Assembly: GCA_033127725.1 (NCBI GenBank)
Contig: AP026798.1
Span: forward strand, 310,001-374,000
Direction of reading: 5' to 3'
Length of the DNA: 64,000 bases
DNA from: Bombiscardovia nodaiensis
GTDB taxonomy: Bacteria > Actinomycetota > Actinomycetes > Actinomycetales > Bifidobacteriaceae
Shown here piece after piece: positions 53,318-62,063 of the stretch. A program made the position numbers and the translations under genes. Under the pieces are notes generated by a model that searched no databases, was not told the DNA's origin, and saw nothing but the letters and a program-made list of their open reading frames with translations. The stretch's first letter is position 1, and each line of letters starts with the position of its first letter.

Positions 53318-54643
53318 ATGATGAAGGTATTCAAGAAAGCAGCTGTCGCTGCCGTGGCTCTGGCCACACTCGGCACTGTCGGGCTCTCGGGCTGCGGTAG
53401 CTCAAATGGCTCCAGCTCCGGCTCCAAGGGCAAGGATGGCGTGACCAACATTACGATGTGGCACGGCTTCTCCGAGGCAGACGGCAAGACGCTGAAGAAG
53501 ATCGTTGACAACTTCAACGCTTCTCAGAAGAAGTATCACATCGATGCACAGCTCCAGCCCTGGAGCACCATCGGTGAGACCATGGTCACCAAGGTCACTT
53601 CCGGCGACGGCCCTGATTTCGTCACCACCGGTGCTGACAATGGCCAAGGTTGGTCCATTGACGGCACCTTCCAGTGCGTGCAGGACTTCTACGACGATGC
53701 CTCCAACGGCACCAAGGACTATCTGCCCAACGTGACGGCTCAGACTGAGTTCACCATCGACGGCAAGAAGCAGCAGTGCGCAGTACCAATGGGCTACGCT
53801 CCTACCACTGTGTGGTACAACACCGATATGTGGAAGGCTGCTGGCCTGAGCGAGAACGACTATCCCAAGACTTGGGATCAGCTGCTCGACACCGCTAAGA
53901 AGCTGACCGATCCGGCCAAGAAGCAGTACGGCATGGCGCTCTCCGACGCTGGCTGGGCACCCTTCCTCAAGGGCAACGGCACCGGCATCTACGACACCAA
54001 GGGCAAAATTACCCTGGACTCGCCTGCAAACAAGGCCTTCCTAGAGAAGATGCGCGACTTCTACAAGGCCGGTTATTCCAAGGCTGGCATGGACGACACC
54101 GCCGCTCGTGAATCCTTCGAGTCCGGCCAGTCCGCCATGGTAATCGTTGGACCTTGGGAGGATCAGGCTGCTACCGACAAGGGTATCAAGCACGACCTCT
54201 TCCCAGTTCCAGCTGGCGAAGGCACCTACACCTACACCGACGGCAAGAAGGGCTCCAACACTGGTTCCACCGGTCTGTACTGGTGGGTCACCTCGCAGGT
54301 GAAGGACGACGCCAAGAAGAAGGGTATTTACGACTTCTTTAAGTACTACAACAACCACGACAACCAGGTTATGTGGTCCCTCGGCTCGGCTTACCCGCCG
54401 AACAACAAGACTGTCACCACCGAAGAGCTCTCCAAGCGTCCTCTGATTGCTAAGGTCGCCGAGAACACCGACAAGTCCTACATCGGCATCGCCGGTTTGA
54501 AGGGCGGCTTCGGCGACATCTCTGCCACGGTTGACTCTCTGACTCAGAACACAGCTCGTACTGGCGACGACATTCAGGCTGACCTGACCAAGTCTGCTAA
54601 GAAGATTCAGGGCTACCTGGACGAGTACAAGGCTGAGGACTGA
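53318..54643 (+). CDS. Sugar ABC transporter substrate-binding lipoprotein
   Basis: A 441-residue extracellular solute-binding protein (family 1). Lipoprotein signal (KKAAVAAVALATLG, lipobox GLSGC), Ser/Gly linker, then ITMWHGFSEADGKTLKKIV, the hinge segment PMGYAPTTVWYNTDMW and GQSAMVIVGPWE. The start is ATG 53318 with AGAGGAAAGGA upstream. Its codon use is strongly biased to preferred C-ending codons, as expected for a highly expressed protein. It should capture arabino-oligosaccharides released by the lipoprotein GH43. Two permease genes follow; no ATPase gene is present, so a shared MsmK-type ATPase elsewhere is needed. Confidence 0.93.
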   Translation: MMKVFKKAAVAAVALATLGTVGLSGCGSSNGSSSGSKGKDGVTNITMWHGFSEADGKTLKKIVDNFNASQKKYHIDAQLQPWSTIGETMVTKVTSGDGPDFVTTGADNGQGWSIDGTFQCVQDFYDDASNGTKDYLPNVTAQTEFTIDGKKQQCAVPMGYAPTTVWYNTDMWKAAGLSENDYPKTWDQLLDTAKKLTDPAKKQYGMALSDAGWAPFLKGNGTGIYDTKGKITLDSPANKAFLEKMRDFYKAGYSKAGMDDTAARESFESGQSAMVIVGPWEDQAATDKGIKHDLFPVPAGEGTYTYTDGKKGSNTGSTGLYWWVTSQVKDDAKKKGIYDFFKYYNNHDNQVMWSLGSAYPPNNKTVTTEELSKRPLIAKVAENTDKSYIGIAGLKGGFGDISATVDSLTQNTARTGDDIQADLTKSAKKIQGYLDEYKAED

Positions 54644-54681
54644 TCCTAGCTAGTTTTCGCCAGGATTCGTTCTGATGACTT

Positions 54682-54714
54682 CGCTCCAATCTGGTTACTG
54701 GCCAGGTTGGAGCG
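54682..54714 (+). promoter_or_regulatory. 13-bp hairpin between binding protein and permease
   Basis: CGCTCCAATCTGG (54682-54694) pairs with CCAGGTTGGAGCG (54702-54714), with one G-U pair and a 7-base loop. No U tract follows, so it is more an attenuator or mRNA-stabilising hairpin, which would keep the binding protein in excess over the permeases. Confidence 0.6.
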
Positions 54715-54777
54715 GAGCCCCTAGACCCGAGGCGATTCATTGGTCGAGTTTTATCTCGGCCCGCATTGGAGATTTAC

Positions 54778-55728
54778 ATGTCCACATCACTTAAGATTCC
54801 ATCCGCGCAGGGCGCCGGGCAGGAGATCAAGGAAAACAAGAAGACCCTGTCGCGGCGTAACATTCGCACTGGTCTGGCATTTGTGGCACCGGCCCTCATC
54901 GTGCTGGCAGTTTTCGTCTTTTATCCCACTGTCAAGACCTTTTTCACTTCATTAACTACCGATCGCATCAACCGCAGCGGGCACTTCGTAGGCCTCCAGA
55001 ACTATCAGAAGCTCTTCACGAACGCCGATTTCTGGATTGACTTCCGCAACACGGTCATCTACGCCGTGGTCTACGCGCCGCTGGTTGTGATCGTAGCTCT
55101 GGCATTCGCCCTCTTGCTCAACCGCAAGGACATCAAGGGAGTCGGATTCTTCCGCACCTGCCTGTTCATGCCGTTTATTATCTCGCTCACCGTGGCTTCG
55201 ATTGCCTGGAGCTTCCTGCTCTCGCCTTCGCTGGGTCTGATCCCATACTGGGCCAACCAGTACTTCGGCATCCAGCATCTTGATTTGCTGGGCACGAAGT
55301 CCACCGCCCTGGCCACGATCATTCTGATTACCGTCTGGAAGAATTTCGGCTACTTTATGGTCATCTTCTTGGCGGGTTTGCAGGGCATTTCTGCAGAGCT
55401 GTACGAGGCGGCTTCCCTGGACGGTGCCAATGCTTGGCAGCGCTTCTTGCACATCACGCTGCCCGGTCTGCGTCCAACCTTCAACTATGTGGTCATCTTT
55501 GGTTTGATCGGCTCCTTCCAGGTCTTCGATCAGGTCTTCATCCTGACTTCGGGCGGCCCGGACCGTTCTACGGAGACGATCGTCTACCGCATTTACACGG
55601 AGGCTTTCGGCAACGGCAAGCTAGGTTACGCTTCGGCTCTGTCGTACATTCTGCTGATTATGACGCTCATCTTGGGCATTGTGCAGCTGGTCAGTAACAA
55701 CAAGCATGAGAAGGAGGAAATCGGATGA
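54778..55728 (+). CDS. Sugar ABC transporter permease (MalF type)
   Basis: A 316-residue inner-membrane permease with six predicted helices after a charged N-terminus (RRNIRTGLAFVAPALIVLAV). The cytoplasmic EAA loop reads YEAASLDGANAWQRFLHITLPGLRP, which contacts the ATPase. The start is ATG 54778, seven bases after GGAG. The stop overlaps the start of the second permease (ATGA, 55725-55728). Confidence 0.93.
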   Translation: MSTSLKIPSAQGAGQEIKENKKTLSRRNIRTGLAFVAPALIVLAVFVFYPTVKTFFTSLTTDRINRSGHFVGLQNYQKLFTNADFWIDFRNTVIYAVVYAPLVVIVALAFALLLNRKDIKGVGFFRTCLFMPFIISLTVASIAWSFLLSPSLGLIPYWANQYFGIQHLDLLGTKSTALATIILITVWKNFGYFMVIFLAGLQGISAELYEAASLDGANAWQRFLHITLPGLRPTFNYVVIFGLIGSFQVFDQVFILTSGGPDRSTETIVYRIYTEAFGNGKLGYASALSYILLIMTLILGIVQLVSNNKHEKEEIG

Positions 55729-56633
55729 GTCACGCAGCTTCTGCCAACACGGTTTCCCAATTGGATCAAGAAAAGCTCAGGGGCGATAAGCTCAAGAGGC
55801 GGGCTCACACTCGCTCAATGATTGCCAGGGTGCTGACGTACGTCCTGCTGATCGCGATGACCATTTTGATCATCTTTCCCCTGCTTATCGTTCTGATTAC
55901 GTCCTTCACGCCCAACAAGCAGACGCAGACTTGGCCGCCGAAGGTAATTCCCTCGTCCTTCACCTTCGACAACTACATCTCGCTCTTCCAGAGGATGCCT
56001 ATCGGTAAGCAAATGCTGAACACTGTCATTTTCGCCGGAGCGGTGACGATTTTCTCGGTGTTCTTCGACGCGCTAGCTGCTTACGGCCTTTCGCGCATTG
56101 ATTTCAAGGGCCGCGGCTTCCTGCTCGGCATCTTGATCGCCACAATGATGATTCCTTCCATGGCACTCTTGATTCCGGTTTACAAGCTGCTGGCTTCCAT
56201 GAACCTGGTCAACTCCTACTGGGGCATCATTATTCCGCGCTTGGCGGATGTGGGCGGTATCTTCCTTCTGAGGCAGTTCTTCATCTCGCTGCCGAAAGAT
56301 TTGGATAACGCGGCCCGCATCGACGGCGCAGGCGAGTTCCGCATCTTCTTGCAGATCGTCCTGCCCAACGCTAAGTCGGCCGTCCTGGTGGTGGCCATGT
56401 TCAACTTCATGGGCAACTGGAACGACTTGCTCTGGCCATTGATTATGACCTCCAAGCCTGAGACGCGAACTATCACTGCCGGCCTAGCCATGCTGACGGG
56501 CCACGGTTCGTCGGTCACGCCCTATGGTGTGGTGATGGCTGGCGCTCTGATCTCGGCTCTGCCTCTGCTGATTATCTTCTTCTTCATTCAGAAGAGCTTC
56601 GTGCAAGGCATTGCCATGACAGGTATCAAGTAA
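55725..56633 (+). CDS. Sugar ABC transporter permease (MalG type)
   Basis: A 302-residue partner permease: six helices, EAA loop DNAARIDGAGEFRIFLQIVLP, and the typical end FIQKSFVQGIAMTGIK. It is coupled to the first permease by ATGA. It forms the channel with it; the substrate is set by the binding protein, likely a pentose oligosaccharide from the locus context. Confidence 0.93.
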   Translation: MSHAASANTVSQLDQEKLRGDKLKRRAHTRSMIARVLTYVLLIAMTILIIFPLLIVLITSFTPNKQTQTWPPKVIPSSFTFDNYISLFQRMPIGKQMLNTVIFAGAVTIFSVFFDALAAYGLSRIDFKGRGFLLGILIATMMIPSMALLIPVYKLLASMNLVNSYWGIIIPRLADVGGIFLLRQFFISLPKDLDNAARIDGAGEFRIFLQIVLPNAKSAVLVVAMFNFMGNWNDLLWPLIMTSKPETRTITAGLAMLTGHGSSVTPYGVVMAGALISALPLLIIFFFIQKSFVQGIAMTGIK

Positions 56634-56641
56634 GGAAAACC

Positions 56642-56673
56642 TGGAGCTTCTAACCTTCCTTCTCCAAGCTCCA
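56642..56673. terminator. Hairpin after the permease operon
   Basis: TGGAGCTT (56642-56649) and AAGCTCCA (56666-56673) form an 8-bp stem. No U tract follows. It stands just after the permease stop codon and before a stronger terminator. Confidence 0.4.
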
Positions 56674-56722
56674 CACATTGCACCGCTGTGATGGCTGTCA
56701 TAAGCTACATCGGCGGAAGGTA

Positions 56723-56765
56723 AAGCGGCTGTACCCGATTTGTCTGGGTGCAGCCGCTTCGTTTT
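56723..56765 (+). terminator. Rho-independent terminator of the transporter operon
   Basis: AAGCGGCTG (56723-56731) pairs with CAGCCGCTT (56751-56759); inner bases ACCC and GGGT extend the stem. CGTTTTGT follows. Confidence 0.75.
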
Positions 56766-56878
56766 GTGATACAGAAAATTGTGCAAAGCTCGCAAAGTCG
56801 GGCATTTTCCTCCAGCTAAGTTATATGATTTAACCAAAGGACTGGTTGGTCATTGCAGCAGCTCAAAAAGGAGAAAAC

Positions 56879-58963
56879 ATGCCGCAAGCAGTGTTGACAA
56901 CATTCAGAACAGACGGGCAAGCGCTACTGTGGTGCGGCGACGGCGAGACGCTCAGGGTGGAGCCTTGGGGCAGGAATGCTGTGCGCGTGAGAGCGAGCAG
57001 AAACCAACATATTGCCGATACGCATTGGGGTCTGCTGCCGCTGAACGAGGTGAGGGATGCGGCGCAGAGCCATATTTCGCTCGATTCCGACGGTTTCGGA
57101 GCCACTGTGACCTGCGGCGAGCTGGTCGTGCGGCTGTCCATCGAGCAATTTTTCAACGCGGGCGCGGGCGGGATGCAGAGCCGCTGCTCGCTCGTCTTTA
57201 CTCGCCCGGACGGCACGGAGCTCTTCCGGGAGGAGCCGGCGGGTGGCTCCCTGGCCCTCAAGGCGCGTTCCTACCATCCAGTCGGCGGCGGCCAGCTGAG
57301 TGCTGCCGCTTCGTTTGTGGCCCCGCAAGACGAGCGGCTCTACGGCATGGGGGAGTACCAGCAGCAGTTCCTCAACTTAAAAGGCTGCACCTTCGAGCTG
57401 GCCCACCGCAATTCCCAGGCGTCGGTTCCCTTCGTGGTCTCCTCTGCTGGGTATGGCTTCCTGTGGAATAATCCCGCTATCGGCACGGCAGTGTTTGCTA
57501 AGAACCGCACCCAGTGGACCGCCCAGTCAACCCCGCAGATTGACTATTGGGTGACCGCTGGTAACACTCCGGCTCAGATTGTGCGCCAGTACGCCAATGC
57601 CACGGGCTATGCGCCGCAAATGCCGGACTGGGGCCTGGGCTTTTGGCAGTGCAAATTGCGCTATTGGAACCAGGAGCAGGTGCTGAATGTGGCCCGCGAG
57701 TTTAAGCGCCGCAACATTCCCATTTCGGTGATTATTATTGACTTCTTCCACTGGCCGCACATGGGGGACTTCCGCTTCGAAGACGAATTCTGGCCCGATC
57801 CTAAGGCCATGTGCGACGAGCTGCACCAGATGGGAATCAAAGTGATGGTCTCAATCTGGCCGCAGATCTCCCTCCAGTCCGAAAACTACGCCACGATGCA
57901 CGCCAACAACCTGTTGGTCCAGGCCGACAATGGCATAGACGTGGGCATGATGTTTGTGGAGCCCAGCCAATTTTTGGACGCCACCAACCCTGCGACTCGC
58001 GAATTCGTCTGGCAGCAGTGCAAGCAGCACTACGTAGATATGGGCGTTGACGGTTTTTGGCTGGATGAAGCGGAGCCGGAGTACGGCACCTATGACTTTA
58101 GCAACTACCGCTACTTTGAAGGCCCGGGGCAGCAGGTGAGCAACGTGTATCCTGCCGCCTACAACAAGCTCTTCTTCGATGGGCAGCTGGCTCAAGGCCG
58201 CGAGGGTGACATTGTGAATTTGACCCGTTGTGCCTGGGCCGGCTCCCAGCGCTACGGTTCCCTGGTCTGGTCGGGTGATGTGGGTTCGAGCTTCGAGGAC
58301 TTTCGGGCGCAAATCGTGTGCGCGATTCAAATGGGTATGGCCGGCATTCCCTGGTTCACCACCGACATGGGTGGCTTCCACGACGGCGATGTGGACTCGC
58401 CGCTCTTCCGGGAGCTGCTCATGCGCTGGTGCGCGTTTTCCTGCTTCTCGCCGGTGATGCGCAATCACGGCGACCGCTTCCAGAAGCGCTCCGACGGCTC
58501 AACGAGGGAGTATATTCACGCCGCGGACGGCACCGAGCGCCTGGCTTCCGGCGGAGACAACGAGCCCTGGTCCTACGACCAGCAGGTGGAAGACGTTTTC
58601 CGCAAGTTTATTCGCGTGCGCACTGCCTTGCACCCATACTTGACCGAGCTCTTCCAGCGAGCTCACGAGTGCGGAGATCCGCTGGTGCGCGGTCTCTTTT
58701 ACGAGTTCCCTGAGGACAGCAGGTGCGGCGACATAGCAGACGAATACCTCTTCGGTCCTGACCTCCTCGTCGCGCCAGTCACGCAGGCGGGAATTACCCA
58801 GCGCAGCGTGTACTTGCCGGGCGACGAGCGTGTCTCTTGGACTGATCTGGGCTCTGGTAAGCGCTATGCTGGAGGTTCGGTTGTGTCCGTGGAGTGCCCG
58901 GTGGACGTGCTCCCTGTCTTCGCTCGGGAGGGTAGAGACCACGGGCTGGCAGGTTTGCTCTGA
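56879..58963 (+). CDS. GH31 alpha-glycosidase (alpha-xylosidase-like)
   Basis: A 694-residue cytoplasmic GH31 enzyme: N-terminal beta-sandwich (DERLYGMGEYQQQFLNLKG), TIM barrel with PDWGLGFWQCKLRYWNQEQ, nucleophile motif GFWLDEAEPEYG (Asp396), acid/base motif WSGDVGSSFED (Asp467), RNHGDRFQKR, and C-terminal beta domains. KCR-x-W-like and FWQCK motifs in the barrel resemble YicI-type alpha-xylosidases more than alpha-glucosidases. The substrate is inferred. The start is ATG 56879 with AAAGGAG just upstream. It is separated from the permeases by a terminator, so it has its own promoter. Confidence 0.85.
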   Translation: MPQAVLTTFRTDGQALLWCGDGETLRVEPWGRNAVRVRASRNQHIADTHWGLLPLNEVRDAAQSHISLDSDGFGATVTCGELVVRLSIEQFFNAGAGGMQSRCSLVFTRPDGTELFREEPAGGSLALKARSYHPVGGGQLSAAASFVAPQDERLYGMGEYQQQFLNLKGCTFELAHRNSQASVPFVVSSAGYGFLWNNPAIGTAVFAKNRTQWTAQSTPQIDYWVTAGNTPAQIVRQYANATGYAPQMPDWGLGFWQCKLRYWNQEQVLNVAREFKRRNIPISVIIIDFFHWPHMGDFRFEDEFWPDPKAMCDELHQMGIKVMVSIWPQISLQSENYATMHANNLLVQADNGIDVGMMFVEPSQFLDATNPATREFVWQQCKQHYVDMGVDGFWLDEAEPEYGTYDFSNYRYFEGPGQQVSNVYPAAYNKLFFDGQLAQGREGDIVNLTRCAWAGSQRYGSLVWSGDVGSSFEDFRAQIVCAIQMGMAGIPWFTTDMGGFHDGDVDSPLFRELLMRWCAFSCFSPVMRNHGDRFQKRSDGSTREYIHAADGTERLASGGDNEPWSYDQQVEDVFRKFIRVRTALHPYLTELFQRAHECGDPLVRGLFYEFPEDSRCGDIADEYLFGPDLLVAPVTQAGITQRSVYLPGDERVSWTDLGSGKRYAGGSVVSVECPVDVLPVFAREGRDHGLAGLL

Positions 58964-59012
58964 TGGCAGGTTGCTAGGGCTGAGCTTGCAGTGGTAGGAG
59001 AGGTGGGAGTGT

Positions 59013-59735
59013 ATGGCGGATGAGCGCGTGGGACTGAGCCAGAGCCAAGAGGAGGCTGTGGAGTCCCTGGCCCAGAGCAATGTCTACACTCAGCAGTCCA
59101 AGTGGAGCACCTTCCGGCAGCTGCCTGCGGGCCAGCGGTGGTCCTTCTTCTACCAGCATTTTCTGCTCGGCACCATCGGTGTTCTGGTGGCGATTGTGAT
59201 TGTGGCCAGCCTAGTGGTGACCTGGCTGACGAAGCCGCCGACCCCCGTGCTCACCGTGCAGGCCTTCAATATGAGCCGATACGCTGACCAGCTGGCCAGC
59301 TTGCAGAAGGACTTCGTCAAGCAAGAGGGGCTGAAAGACGGGCGCCTGATTGACGTTGACGCTTCGATGGCGCTCGACAGCAAGGCGGCCATGGACGACT
59401 CCGCCAAGGCGTTGACGATGATTTCGGCCGGGCAAATCAACATGATTATTGCCCCTCGCGAGACTTTCTCAATTGCCTGCAAGCGCGGCTACGTGTCTAA
59501 ACCGGCAGAGAGCCTGACTAAGAGCCAGCTCGCGCAGGTGGAGGCGGCCGGAGCTCTCGTCGATGCCCAGGGCAAGCCTACAACTGACAGCAAGGCGGCC
59601 CAAGGCCTGGACCTGTCCAGGGCAGCCACTTGGAAGGCCAAGTCTGGTCTGCCCGAAGGAGCAATCTTGGCCTTCTCAAACGTGAACTCCGGTAAGGACT
59701 ATCCCCAGCAATTCGTTAACTTCCTCAAGTTCTAG
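59013..59735 (+). CDS. Single-pass membrane protein with extracytoplasmic domain
   Basis: A 240-residue protein of unknown function. A cytoplasmic N-terminus of about 50 residues (LSQSQEEAVESLAQ, then LPAGQRWSFFYQHFLLG), one membrane helix (GVLVAIVIVASLVVTWL), then a 165-residue outer domain with FNMSRYADQLASLQKDFVKQEGLKDG and a MISAGQINMIIAPRETF segment. That part resembles one lobe of a solute-binding protein. GGTGGGAG precedes ATG 59013. It follows the GH31 gene after 49 bp and is probably in its operon, so it may serve sugar sensing or uptake. The C-terminus is convergent with the next GH43. Confidence 0.7.
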   Translation: MADERVGLSQSQEEAVESLAQSNVYTQQSKWSTFRQLPAGQRWSFFYQHFLLGTIGVLVAIVIVASLVVTWLTKPPTPVLTVQAFNMSRYADQLASLQKDFVKQEGLKDGRLIDVDASMALDSKAAMDDSAKALTMISAGQINMIIAPRETFSIACKRGYVSKPAESLTKSQLAQVEAAGALVDAQGKPTTDSKAAQGLDLSRAATWKAKSGLPEGAILAFSNVNSGKDYPQQFVNFLKF

Positions 59736-59761
59736 TAGAGGTACGTCCGGTTAGGTCTAGT

Positions 59762-60802
59762 TCAGTTTCTGGAAAAGGATCGGTTCAGGGCCTCGTACTG
59801 GGCTTGGGTGATGGGGAGGATGGAGCCGTGGCGCTTCTTGAGCTGGCCGAAGTTGATGTCGCCAGCCAGGGCCCAGTCCTTGGGGTCGTGGGAAGCTAAG
59901 TCGGCGCAGCGGAAGGCCAGGTAGCCGCGGGCTTCGGCGTATTGGTCGCACATCAGGCCGAAGGGCATGGGCCGGCCATCAGGCAGAGCGGCATCGGCAG
60001 CGTTGTAGACGAAGAGCTCGGGGCCTTCCAAATAGTGGCTGGAGTAGCGGCCGTTGCCTAGAATGTCGGTCAAGGTCCCCAGGTAGGACCACTGGTTGGG
60101 GTCGCTCGTGCGCGTCACTTCATAGGAGGCGGCGTAAGGGTTGCGGGTGCGTTCCAGGGTGATTTCCGAGTCCTTGGAGGCGCGGTACCACCAGCCGTCA
60201 GCCGTCTGAAGCATGGTGGTGTCGATGACGCTGCTGCTGCGATCAATCCATTTTACCGGCTCGCTAAAGGTGCGTAAATCGGGGGAGAGGGCGTAATACA
60301 TGTTGGTGTCGTCGCCCAGCTCGTTGGCAAGGGGATTGCCAGGCTCGCGGCGCTGGGCTCGCGTGGCCCAAAATACGATCCACTGCTGGCGGTCTCCATC
60401 CCAGCAGGCTTCCGGCGCCCAAGCCATACCAGCTCCGGGGATAGACGAGGCAACGTCCACCATGCGAGGCTGGCTCCACTCCACAAGATCAGGGGAGTCC
60501 CAAATAACCAGACCGGTTGAGCCGTTGACGCTGGCTTTGCCTTCGCTCCAACCGCCCCTGTGGTAGATGGAGAGGTCGGTGGCGATGATGTGGAAGATAC
60601 CGTCGGGGCCGCAGGCAACGAATGGGTCGCGCACGCCGCCTTCACCGCCCTGCCAGCTGAGCACCGGGTCGCCTTGAGCGCGCAAATCTCGCCATTCCTG
60701 CCCGTCTTGACTGAGCGCAAAATAAATCTGCTCGTCCCTGTCGCTGCCCTCGTCACCAGTGAAATGCACGAAGAGGTATGCGCTCGCTTCGCTGCCAGCC
60801 AT
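59762..60802 (-). CDS. GH43 glycosidase, paralogue of the 8.4-kb enzyme
   Basis: A 346-residue cytoplasmic GH43: AYLFVHFTGDEGSDRDEQIY, GVRDPFVACGPDG (base Asp), GMAWAPEACWD, DTTMLQTADGWWYRASKDS, LEGPELFVYN (acid Glu region) and the end KKRHGSILPITQAQYEAL. It aligns in order with the frameshifted gene at 8.4 kb and shows what that C-terminus should look like. I chose ATG 60802; a longer frame to 60979 would overlap the divergent TatD gene. A TAGCGCT-centred site lies 45 bp upstream. Confidence 0.85.
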   Translation of the reverse strand: MAGSEASAYLFVHFTGDEGSDRDEQIYFALSQDGQEWRDLRAQGDPVLSWQGGEGGVRDPFVACGPDGIFHIIATDLSIYHRGGWSEGKASVNGSTGLVIWDSPDLVEWSQPRMVDVASSIPGAGMAWAPEACWDGDRQQWIVFWATRAQRREPGNPLANELGDDTNMYYALSPDLRTFSEPVKWIDRSSSVIDTTMLQTADGWWYRASKDSEITLERTRNPYAASYEVTRTSDPNQWSYLGTLTDILGNGRYSSHYLEGPELFVYNAADAALPDGRPMPFGLMCDQYAEARGYLAFRCADLASHDPKDWALAGDINFGQLKKRHGSILPITQAQYEALNRSFSRN

Positions 60803-60846
60803 AATGCCTACGGTCACCTTCCCACGTTGCCTACGTATATCAAGAA

Positions 60847-60862
60847 TGGTAGCGCTCACAGT
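60847..60862. promoter_or_regulatory. TAGCGCT-centred operator-like site
   Basis: ATGGTAGCGCTCACAG matches the perfect operator at 8349-8366 in 12 of 16 positions when aligned on the central CG. It stands in the divergent region between the GH43 and TatD genes. Confidence 0.4.
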
Positions 60863-60939
60863 CCAGTGATTACCTACCGAAGCGATTCTATCGGCAGGCC
60901 ACCCTAAATTAGGCTCCCCCGCTCCTAAACTAGGACAGT

Positions 60940-61896
60940 ATGAGTAAGCATCATCGCAAGCGGGATTGGGCGCCGGCACCTACTGCGCTGCCAGCGGGCA
61001 CGCAGGTGGTCGACAATCACACGCATTTGGCTTCTGTGGTGCCCTTTGCGCAGGAAATGGACCAGCAGGCACGCGAGCGGGGGCAGGAGCCTGTGCCGGT
61101 TTACAGCGTGGACCAGATGATCGAGCAGGCGCGGGCCGTGGGCGTGACTGGGTTCGTGGATGTGGGCTGCGAGCTACCCAACTTGGAGCGGGCCGTAGAG
61201 ATGGCCCAAGACCATCCGGGCGTGGTCTGGGCGGCTCTGGCCATCCATCCCAACGAGGCGGTGCTCCACGGGCACCGGGGCGTGCCGGGTCCAGATGGTC
61301 TGCCGGTGCACTATCAGCCCTGGCATGAGACACCCTACGAGGAGGCTTTTGCGCGGGTGGCGGCTCTGGCTAAAGCCCACCCCGAGCAAGTGCTGGCGAT
61401 TGGCGAGACGGGCATGGACCTCTTCCGCACCGGAGCAGCGGCTGAGCAGATTCAGCGGCAGGCCTTCCGCGACCACATTGCCCTGGCCAAAGAGCTCAAT
61501 CTTCCCTTACAGATTCATGATCGCGATGCCCACCAGCAGGTGATCGACACGCTGCTGGCCGACGGAGCGCCCGAGCGCACAGTCTTTCACTCCTATTCGG
61601 GAGACGCTGCCATGGCGCAGGTTGCCGCCGAGCACGGCTGGTATCTCTCGTTCTCGGGCACGGTTTCGTTCAAGGGCAACGAGGGGATTCGTCAGGCGCT
61701 CGCCATCGTAGGCTTGGACCACATAATGGTGGAGACCGATGCCCCGTATTTGACGCCCATGCCTTACCGGGGACGCCCGAACGCGCCCTATATGATTCCT
61801 TACACTTTGCGTGCCATGGCCGATGCCCTAGATCTGCCCTTAGAGCAAGTGGCTCAGGCTACGAGACGGACTACGCAGGCTGTGTACGGCATGTAG
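60940..61896 (+). CDS. tatD: TatD-family metal-dependent hydrolase / DNase
   Basis: A 318-residue TatD protein: VVDNHTHLAS (metal-binding His pair), AALAIHPNEA, AIGETGMDLFR (Glu ligand), LPLQIHDRDA, VFHSYSGDAA and VETDAPYLTPMPYRGRPN (Asp ligand). The family comprises 3'-5' exonucleases and phosphoesterases acting on DNA ends and D-aminoacyl-tRNA. There is an insertion of about 25 residues (HGHRGVPGPDGLPVHYQPWH) after the HPNEA motif. ATG 60940 has no strong ribosome site. Confidence 0.92.
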   Translation: MSKHHRKRDWAPAPTALPAGTQVVDNHTHLASVVPFAQEMDQQARERGQEPVPVYSVDQMIEQARAVGVTGFVDVGCELPNLERAVEMAQDHPGVVWAALAIHPNEAVLHGHRGVPGPDGLPVHYQPWHETPYEEAFARVAALAKAHPEQVLAIGETGMDLFRTGAAAEQIQRQAFRDHIALAKELNLPLQIHDRDAHQQVIDTLLADGAPERTVFHSYSGDAAMAQVAAEHGWYLSFSGTVSFKGNEGIRQALAIVGLDHIMVETDAPYLTPMPYRGRPNAPYMIPYTLRAMADALDLPLEQVAQATRRTTQAVYGM

Positions 61897-62063
61897 TCGC
61901 AGCAACTTATGGCCTTCGATTGCGTATATTCGGTGAAAAAGTGCTACGGTAGTCGTCGCGTGTGCATTCACCCCAGCGTGGGTTCATGCCCAGTAGGTAA
62001 GTATCGTGTGTTGTTTGAGAAGGTTTAGAGAGTAGGCCCGATGGGCGGCCGATGGAGGGCTGT

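Noticed and set aside
61897..62063. A c-di-AMP riboswitch before kup
   Set aside because: Such elements occur before some potassium transporter genes, but I could not match the conserved core in this 167-base leader.
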